Source of the DNA: Oryzisolibacter sp. LB2S
GTDB lineage: Bacteria > Pseudomonadota > Gammaproteobacteria > Burkholderiales > Burkholderiaceae_C
Reading direction: 5' to 3'
Assembly (NCBI RefSeq): GCF_040732315.1
Contig: NZ_CP160388.1
Span: 1,451,501-1,515,500 of the forward strand
DNA length: 64,000 nt
The notes beneath the pieces are model-generated. The model worked only from the letters and a program-made list of their open reading frames with translations, searched no databases and was not told the origin of the DNA. Within the stretch, counting starts at the first letter, position 1, and every line of letters begins with the position of its first letter. This document shows, one piece after another, positions 54,763 through 64,000 of the stretch. The position numbers were made by a program, and so were the translations under genes.

Positions 54763-55522
54763 GACCGGTCTTGAGCAGGGTGCTGTTGGGGTAGGAGGCC
54801 AGCAGCACGCGCTGCGCATCGTCGCGCAGCTGCGTCATGCCCAGCGCGTCATAGGAGCGCACCAGGATGTACAGCGCCTCCTCGGTGGCGGGCACGTCCT
54901 TGTAGTCGGCGATGGCGCTCTGCGCGCGGGCCACGGCCGCCACATAGGCGCCGCGCTCGTAGTAGTAGCGTGCCACATGGACCTCGTATTGCGCCAGCGA
55001 GTTCACGATGTAGGTCATGCGCAGGCGCGCGTCGGGCGTGTAGCGCGAATCGGGAAAGCGCGTCACCAGCTCGCGGAAGGACTCGAAGGAGTCCTTGGCG
55101 GCCTTCTGGTCACGCTCGGACAGGTCCTGGCGCGAAATCCAGGAGAACAGACCCAGGTTGTCATTGAAGTTGACCAGCCCCTTGAGGTAGAGCGCGTAGT
55201 CGAACGCCGGGCTGGCCGGGTGCAGCTTCATGAAACGGTCCAGCGTGGCGACGGCCTGGGCCTTGTCGCCGGCCTTGTACTGGGCGTAGGCCTTCTCCAG
55301 CTGCGCCTGCTGGGCCAGCGGTGTGCCGGCCGCGCGGCCTTCGAGCTTTTCCAGCAGCGGCACGGCCTTGTCATAGGCGCCGCCATTGAGTTCGTCGCGC
55401 GCCTCGGAGTAGAGCCTGTCGGTGCTCCAGCCGGCGGTCTGGTCGACATTGGAACTGGCGCAGGCGGCCAGCAGGCCGGCAGCCAGCAAGGCGGGAATCA
55501 GAGACAAAGGAATACGCGGCAT
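54725..55522 (-). CDS. bamD: Outer membrane protein assembly factor BamD
   Basis: 265 residues. The lipoprotein signal ends in the lipobox LLAAC (PALLAAGLLAACASSN). TPR-like repeats follow: YDKAVPLLEKLEGRAAGTPL, AQYKAGDKAQAVATLDRFMK, and DSRYTPDARLRMTYIVNSLA, as in BamD/ComL. It belongs to the Bam complex that folds outer-membrane proteins and is essential. The start at 55522 (MPRIPLSL) is chosen; codons upstream are leader. It ends inside the convergent helicase gene. Confidence 0.95.
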   Translation of the reverse strand: MPRIPLSLIPALLAAGLLAACASSNVDQTAGWSTDRLYSEARDELNGGAYDKAVPLLEKLEGRAAGTPLAQQAQLEKAYAQYKAGDKAQAVATLDRFMKLHPASPAFDYALYLKGLVNFNDNLGLFSWISRQDLSERDQKAAKDSFESFRELVTRFPDSRYTPDARLRMTYIVNSLAQYEVHVARYYYERGAYVAAVARAQSAIADYKDVPATEEALYILVRSYDALGMTQLRDDAQRVLLASYPNSTLLKTGLKTQENPWWKFW

Positions 55523-55668
55523 GGCAAGGGGTCTTGGTCTGGATGAAAGCGGGCGGCGGATGGCGCGTGCAGCCGGGGCTGGCCATCGGCGCAACGCGCC
55601 ATTGTAGTTAAGCGAGCGGGCAGACCGACTGTCCGGTGGGGCCAAGCCGGCGTTCCTACAATGCCGCG

Positions 55669-59217
<3,549 letters not shown>

Positions 59218-59283
59218 AAAAGGCGGATCGGATGCCAGCTACAGCCACTGCAGCTGCGGTTTGAGCGCACTAGAATGAAACAT

Positions 59284-59637
59284 ATGGCAACCAAACCTCC
59301 CAAGCCGACTTCGGCGCCTGGCACTCCCTCCCGGGACGAGGGCGGCGCGGTCGTGCTCGAGCGGCGGACACAGAGAACCAAGCCGCCGCAGATGTATCAG
59401 GTGGTCATGCTCAATGACGACTACACGCCCATGGAGTTCGTGGTCGTGGTGCTGCAGGAATTCTTCAACAAGGACCGGGAGACCGCCACGCAGATCATGC
59501 TCAAGATCCATCTGGACGGCAGAGGCGTCTGTGGCGTGTACACGCGGGATGTGGCCGCCACCAAGGTCGAGCAGGTGCTCGACGCAGCGCACAAGGCCGG
59601 CCATCCGCTGCAATGCGTCAGTGAGCCGGTGCAATAG
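59284..59637 (+). CDS. clpS: ATP-dependent Clp protease adaptor ClpS
   Basis: 117 residues. A flexible N-terminal tail of about 30 residues precedes the ClpS core with [20 protein letters not shown], the N-degron pocket motif ([10 protein letters not shown]), and [16 protein letters not shown]. It delivers N-end-rule substrates to ClpAP. A start nine bases earlier (59275) is possible. clpA follows 71 bases downstream, as in most proteobacteria. Confidence 0.95.
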   Translation: MATKPPKPTSAPGTPSRDEGGAVVLERRTQRTKPPQMYQVVMLNDDYTPMEFVVVVLQEFFNKDRETATQIMLKIHLDGRGVCGVYTRDVAATKVEQVLDAAHKAGHPLQCVSEPVQ

Positions 59638-59708
59638 CCTGTTGAATTAATGGCCTTTGCCCCCGAACTACAGTCATCCTTTACACGCAAGCACATAGGA
59701 GTTCTCAC

Positions 59709-62057
59709 ATGATCGCCCAGGAACTGGAAGTCAGCTTGCACATGGCCTTTGTCGAGGCCCGCCAGCAGCGCCACGAGTTCATCACCGTGGAGCATCTGCT
59801 GCTGGCATTGCTGGACAACCCGAGCGCCGCCGAGGTGTTGCGCGCCTGCGCCGCCAACATCGACGATCTGCGCGCGTCGCTGACCAATTTCATCAAGGAC
59901 AACACGCCCCAGGTGGCGGGAACCGACGAGGTGGACACGCAGCCCACGCTGGGCTTTCAGCGCGTCATCCAGCGCGCCATCATGCATGTGCAGTCCACCG
60001 GCAACGGCAAGAAGGAAGTCACGGGTGCCAACGTGCTCGTGGCCATCTTCGGCGAAAAGGATTCGCATGCCGTCTACTACCTGCACCAGCAGGGCGTGAC
60101 GCGCCTGGACGTTGTCAACTACATCGCCCATGGCATCAAGAAGGGCGAGCCGCCGGAGCAGCCCAAGCCAGAGGGCCAGCCCGAGGCCGAGGAGGGTGCG
60201 CAGGGCGAGCGCAACGAAAAGGCCTCGCCGCTCGAGCAGTACACGCAGAACCTCAACCAGGCCGCCAAGGACGGCAAGATCGACCCGCTCATCGGGCGCG
60301 ACTACGAGGTCGAGCGCACCATCCAGATCCTGTGCCGCCGGCGCAAGAACAACCCGCTGCTGGTGGGCGAGGCCGGCGTGGGCAAGACCGCCATCGCCGA
60401 GGGCCTGGCCTGGCGCGTCACCCAGGGCGAGGTGCCCGAGATCCTGGCCGAGGCCACGGTCTACGCGCTGGACATGGGCGCGCTCTTGGCCGGCACCAAG
60501 TACCGGGGCGACTTCGAGCAGCGCCTCAAGGGCGTGCTCAAGAGCCTCAAGGACAAGCCCAACGCCATCCTGTTCATCGACGAGATCCACACCCTCATCG
60601 GTGCCGGTGCGGCCTCGGGTGGCACGCTCGACGCCTCCAACCTGCTCAAGCCCGCCTTGAGCTCGGGCGCGCTCAAGTGCATCGGTGCGACCACCTTCAC
60701 CGAGTACCGAGGCATCTTCGAGAAGGACGCTGCGCTGTCGCGGCGCTTCCAGAAGGTGGACGTGGTCGAGCCCACCGTGCCCGAGACGATCGAGATCCTC
60801 AAGGGGCTCAAGAGCCGCTTCGAGGAGCACCACGGCGTGAAGTACGCCACCGCCGCGCTGCAGGCGGCCGCCGAGCTGTCGGCCAAGTACATCAACGACC
60901 GGCACCTGCCCGACAAGGCCATCGACGTCATCGACGAGGCCGGCGCCGCACAGCGCATCCTCGCGCCCTCCAAGCGCAAGAAGACCGTGGGCAAGACGGA
61001 GATCGAGGAGATCGTCGCCAAGATTGCCCGCATTCCGCCCGCCAACGTCAGCAACGACGACCGCAGCAAGCTGCAGACGCTCGAGCGTGACCTCAAGAGC
61101 GTGGTCTTCGGCCAGGACAACGCGCTGGAGGTGCTCGCGTCGAGCGTGAAGATGGCCCGCTCGGGCCTGGGCAAGGGCGACAAGCCCATCGGCTCCTTCC
61201 TGTTCAGCGGCCCCACGGGCGTGGGCAAGACCGAGGCCGCCAAGCAGCTCGCCTACATCATGGGCGTGGACCTGATCCGCTTCGACATGTCCGAGTACAT
61301 GGAGCGCCACGCCGTGAGCCGCCTGATCGGCGCGCCTCCGGGCTACGTGGGCTTCGACCAGGGAGGGCTGCTCACCGAGGCCATCACCAAGAAGCCCCAT
61401 GCCGTGCTGCTGCTCGACGAGATCGAGAAGGCGCACCCGGACATCTTCAACGTGCTGCTGCAGGTCATGGACCATGGCACGCTGACGGACAACAACGGGC
61501 GCAAGGCCGACTTCCGCAACGTCATCATCATCATGACGACGAACGCGGGCGCCGAGACCATGAACAAGGCCACCATCGGCTTTACCACGCAGCGTCAGGC
61601 GGGCGACGAGATGGGCGACATCAAGCGCCTGTTCACGCCGGAGTTCCGCAACCGCCTGGACGCCATCGTGAGCTTCAAGCCGCTTGACGAGCAGATCATC
61701 CTGCGCGTGGTGGACAAGTTCCTGCTGCAGCTCGAAACCCAGCTCGCCGAGAAGAAGGTCGAGGTCACCTTCACCGATGCGCTGCGCAAGCATCTGGCGA
61801 AGAAGGGCTTCGACCCGCTCATGGGCGCACGCCCCATGCAGCGCCTGATCCAGGACACGATCCGCAAGGCGCTGGCCGACGAGCTGCTGTTCGGCCGCCT
61901 CACCGAGGGCGGGCGCCTCAGCGTGGACATCGAGCACAGGAAGGACGAGCAGGGCGCCGAGACCTCGGAGGTGCTGCTCGACATTCAGCCCCTGCCCAAG
62001 AAGGACCGCGGGCCGAAGTCCGAACCCGCCGAGCCCGAGGAGGCCACGGCCGATTGA
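59709..62057 (+). CDS. clpA: ATP-dependent Clp protease ATP-binding subunit ClpA
   Basis: 782 residues. The N-domain ([20 protein letters not shown]), first AAA domain with GEAGVGKT and LFIDEIHTL, second AAA domain with GPTGVGKT and [12 protein letters not shown], and the ClpP-contact IGF loop (ATIGFTTQR) are all present, so it should unfold substrates for ClpP. AGGAG precedes the ATG. A strong terminator follows. Confidence 0.97.
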   Translation: MIAQELEVSLHMAFVEARQQRHEFITVEHLLLALLDNPSAAEVLRACAANIDDLRASLTNFIKDNTPQVAGTDEVDTQPTLGFQRVIQRAIMHVQSTGNGKKEVTGANVLVAIFGEKDSHAVYYLHQQGVTRLDVVNYIAHGIKKGEPPEQPKPEGQPEAEEGAQGERNEKASPLEQYTQNLNQAAKDGKIDPLIGRDYEVERTIQILCRRRKNNPLLVGEAGVGKTAIAEGLAWRVTQGEVPEILAEATVYALDMGALLAGTKYRGDFEQRLKGVLKSLKDKPNAILFIDEIHTLIGAGAASGGTLDASNLLKPALSSGALKCIGATTFTEYRGIFEKDAALSRRFQKVDVVEPTVPETIEILKGLKSRFEEHHGVKYATAALQAAAELSAKYINDRHLPDKAIDVIDEAGAAQRILAPSKRKKTVGKTEIEEIVAKIARIPPANVSNDDRSKLQTLERDLKSVVFGQDNALEVLASSVKMARSGLGKGDKPIGSFLFSGPTGVGKTEAAKQLAYIMGVDLIRFDMSEYMERHAVSRLIGAPPGYVGFDQGGLLTEAITKKPHAVLLLDEIEKAHPDIFNVLLQVMDHGTLTDNNGRKADFRNVIIIMTTNAGAETMNKATIGFTTQRQAGDEMGDIKRLFTPEFRNRLDAIVSFKPLDEQIILRVVDKFLLQLETQLAEKKVEVTFTDALRKHLAKKGFDPLMGARPMQRLIQDTIRKALADELLFGRLTEGGRLSVDIEHRKDEQGAETSEVLLDIQPLPKKDRGPKSEPAEPEEATAD

Positions 62058-62100
62058 GGGCCGTGAGCCCGGCGCGGCATCTGGCGCCACTCCTCTCCGT

Positions 62101-62128
62101 CACCCCGGCCATGCCGGGGTGTCTTTTT
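62101..62128 (+). terminator. Rho-independent terminator after clpA
   Basis: Perfect 9-bp stem CACCCCGGC / GCCGGGGTG with a 3-base loop, then TCTTTTTTT. Confidence 0.92.
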
Positions 62129-62150
62129 TTGTGGGATGTGGAGGCTCAAG

Positions 62151-62210
62151 AAGTTTGAGCCAAATTGGCCTCCAGCGCCCATCCACAGGGCGTCGGCAGC
62201 TATCAAAATG
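62151..62210. repeat. Dispersed repeat copy between clpA and the transglycosylase
   Basis: AAGTTTGAGCCAAATTGGCC then TCCAGCGCCCATCCACAGGG and CGTCGGCAGCTATCAAAATG; the long form, matching the copy at 42694. Confidence 0.75.
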
Positions 62211-62221
62211 AAGTCAATGGG

Positions 62222-63571
62222 TCAGTCGGGCCGGCCTTGCAGCAGCCGCTCGAGCAGCTCGCGCGTGGCGTAGCCGTCGGCCGGCAGGCCCAGGCTTTGC
62301 TGGTAGCGGCGCAGCGCCGCGCGCGTGGCCGGGCCGGCCACGCCGTCGGCGCTGCCGCTGTCGAAGCCCAGGGCGTTGAGCCGTTGCTGCAGGGCCAGCG
62401 TCTCCGTGCGCGACAGGGCCTGGAGCGTGCGCGGCCAGGGCGTCACCAGGCCCTGGCCGCCGTCGATCTGGCGCGCCAGCACGCCCACGGCCAGCGCGTA
62501 GTTGACCGAGTTGTTGTAGCGCAGCAGGGCGCGGAAGTTGCGCCCCACCAGAATGGCCGGGCCACGCGCGCCGGCGGGCGTGAGGATGGAGGCGCCCTGC
62601 AGCGGCGGCAGCGCATCGCCATGGATGGCGCGCACGCCCTCTGCGGCCCAGGCCGCCGCGTCCTTGCGCGCGGCAAGCTCGGCCTGGGCGTAGTCGAAGC
62701 CCGCAGGCAGCCGCACCTCCACGCCCCAGGGCTCGCCGCCATGCCAGCCCGAATGCGCGAGGAAGTTGGCCGTGGACGCGATCACGTCGGGCACGCTGCC
62801 CCAGATGTCGCGCCGGCCGTCGCCGTCCGCATCGACGGCATGGGCCAGGTAGACGGAGGGCAGAAACTGCGTGTGCCCCATGGCACCGGCCCAGGAGCCC
62901 ACGAGCGCGTCGGCGGCGATCTCCCCGCTGTCGACGATGCGCAGCGCCGCCAGCAGCTCGCCGCGCGCCCAGTCCCGGCGGCGCCCGTCATAGGCCAGCG
63001 TGGCCAGCGCATCGATGGTGCCGAAGCTGCCGAAGTTCTGGCCGTAGTTGCTCTCCATGCCCCAGATGGCCGTGATGATGCTGGCCGGTACGCCGTAGCG
63101 CCGCTCGGCCGCCTCCAGGGCCGCCGCGTGCAGGCGCAGCTGCTCGCTGCCCTGGGCCACGCGTTGGGGCGATACGGCGCTGTCCAGATAGGCCCAGGGG
63201 GTGCGCGTGAACTCCGGCTGGGCGCGGTCGGCCTCCAGCACGCGCGGCTGCCACTGTGCCCGCTCCAGCAGGCTGTCCACGGTCTGCTGACGAATGCCGG
63301 CGGCCACGGCCTCCCTCGCAAAGCCCCGCAGCCAGGCGTGAAAGCCCGCGATGGTGCGCGCCAGCTCGCTCGCGCCGGCAGGCTGGGGCTCGGGTGCTTG
63401 CGCGGGCAGGGATGTGGCGGGGGCCGCGGCGGGGGGCGGTGTGCGGGCCGCCGTGGTGGCGGTTGGGGCGGAAGTTGGGGTAGCGGTCGGGGTGTTGGTC
63501 GGGGTGTTGGTGGCGGCGCAGCCGCCCAGGGTTGCGAGCACCAGGGCCGCGGCAGGAATCGGGAAACGCAT
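62222..63571 (-). CDS. Lytic murein transglycosylase B family lipoprotein (MltB-like)
   Basis: 449 residues. A lipoprotein signal with lipobox LGGC is followed by a Thr/Pro-rich linker (TPTNTPTATPTSAPTATT). The SLT_2 catalytic domain has the Glu in IWGMESNYGQNFG and the AMGHTQFLPSVYL motif. A C-terminal peptidoglycan-binding domain of type 1 (LNALGFDSGSADGVAGPATR, then YQQSLGLPADGYATRELLE) ends the protein. It cleaves glycan strands to 1,6-anhydro products in the periplasm. The start at 63571 is chosen; a long upstream frame is antisense to sbcB. Confidence 0.92.
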   Translation of the reverse strand: MRFPIPAAALVLATLGGCAATNTPTNTPTATPTSAPTATTAARTPPPAAAPATSLPAQAPEPQPAGASELARTIAGFHAWLRGFAREAVAAGIRQQTVDSLLERAQWQPRVLEADRAQPEFTRTPWAYLDSAVSPQRVAQGSEQLRLHAAALEAAERRYGVPASIITAIWGMESNYGQNFGSFGTIDALATLAYDGRRRDWARGELLAALRIVDSGEIAADALVGSWAGAMGHTQFLPSVYLAHAVDADGDGRRDIWGSVPDVIASTANFLAHSGWHGGEPWGVEVRLPAGFDYAQAELAARKDAAAWAAEGVRAIHGDALPPLQGASILTPAGARGPAILVGRNFRALLRYNNSVNYALAVGVLARQIDGGQGLVTPWPRTLQALSRTETLALQQRLNALGFDSGSADGVAGPATRAALRRYQQSLGLPADGYATRELLERLLQGRPD

Positions 63572-63643
63572 GACCGCAATTGTGCCGGCAGCGTGCATGC
63601 ATACTCGCGTCTGGCCCTGTTTCCGGCTGCAACCGACCCGCCC

Positions 63644-64000
63644 ATGCACACCTTTCTCTGGCACGACTACGAAACCTTTGGCGCCGACACGCGCCGCGAT
63701 CGCCCGGCGCAGTTTGCCGCCATACGCACCGATGCCGAGCTCAACGAGATCGGCACGCCGCTGATGATGTATTGCCGGCCGGCCAACGACTATCTGCCCA
63801 ACCCCGAGTCCTGTCTGATCACCGGCATCACGCCCCAGCTGTGCCTGGAGCAGGGCCTGCCCGAGCATGCCTTCGCCGCGCGCATAGAGGCCGAGCTGGC
63901 GCTGCCCGGCACGATTGGCGTGGGCTACAACACCATACGCTTCGACGACGAGATCACGCGCTTCATGTTCTGGCGCAACCTCATCGACCCCTATGCGCGC
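63644..64000 (+). CDS. sbcB: Exodeoxyribonuclease I (SbcB), N-terminal part, runs off window
   Basis: The first 119 residues are present with no stop before the window edge. It begins MHTFLWHDYETFGADTRRDR, which contains the DEDD exonuclease motif I (D-x-E in HDYETFG) and the RRDRPAQFAAIRTD typical of ExoI. Motif II is GVGYNTIRFDDEITRFMFWR. ExoI degrades single-stranded DNA 3' to 5' in recombination and repair. Divergent from the transglycosylase gene, 72 bases apart. Confidence 0.9.
   Translation, partial: MHTFLWHDYETFGADTRRDRPAQFAAIRTDAELNEIGTPLMMYCRPANDYLPNPESCLITGITPQLCLEQGLPEHAFAARIEAELALPGTIGVGYNTIRFDDEITRFMFWRNLIDPYAR

Noticed and set aside
59421..62090. 889-codon open frame opposite clpS-clpA
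   Set aside because: It spans two genuine genes on the other strand and has no motif.

Overview
The window looks like a chromosome segment of a high-GC betaproteobacterium of the family Comamonadaceae (Acidovorax, Alicycliphilus, Diaphorobacter or Comamonas type). This rests on the recognisable core genes (bamD, dnaE, clpSA, the 2-oxoglutarate dehydrogenase cluster, rlmD, a Bug-type binding protein) and on a short intergenic repeat, built around AGCGCTTG / CAAGCGCT and ending in a TAGCTGC or GCAGCTATCAAAA block, seen at eight places. I could not run any search, so names rest on motifs and domain order.

Region 1 (1-4338) is the tail of a defence locus: a partial unknown gene, the type I restriction subunit hsdR, and a coupled DUF45-type metallopeptidase. 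Region 2 (4339-17770) is a decayed, heavily invaded genomic island. Its outer signals are transposon ends starting TGTGCCGT, with iterated CAAGCATAAAGTGGCC-like boxes, plus broken tniQ and tniA genes, which marks a Tn5053/Tn7-like element. Inside is a three-level nest: an IS21-family element in an IS3-family element in an IS1634-family element, each with a readable target duplication. A second copy of the transposon end (16746-17592) preserves the empty target site. The island also holds an IS3 element of IS51 type, a low-GC lipoprotein with a glycerophosphodiesterase domain, a remnant of a phosphocholine phospholipase C, and a Phd-VapC toxin-antitoxin pair.

Region 3 (17804-26462, minus strand) holds a DUF1810 gene and then what reads as one anaerobic respiration operon: ttrB, ttrC, ttrA (tetrathionate-reductase type), an OmpR-type response regulator, its sensor kinase, and a membrane-anchored TlpA-like thiol protein. 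A good FNR-like box precedes it.

Region 4 (26739-43809) is mixed housekeeping: a 2'-5' RNA ligase-like protein, rlmD, a Bax inhibitor-1 protein, a GlcG-like protein, an iron/haem uptake block (bfd, tonB, exbB, exbD, hemP with a perfect Fur box), a SWIB protein, rraA, an EamA transporter, isocitrate lyase, a Usp protein, and a LysR / split AtuA / Bug catabolic cluster.

Region 5 (44015-64000) is core: sucA-sucB-lpdA, zapE, a PP2C phosphatase, a DinG-type helicase carrying an in-frame 165-bp palindromic insertion, bamD, dnaE, clpS-clpA, a lytic transglycosylase, and the start of sbcB running off the window. No tRNA, rRNA or CRISPR array was seen. The most informative material is the transposon archaeology at 4.3-17.8 kb and the repeat insertions into coding genes (dinG, rlmD).
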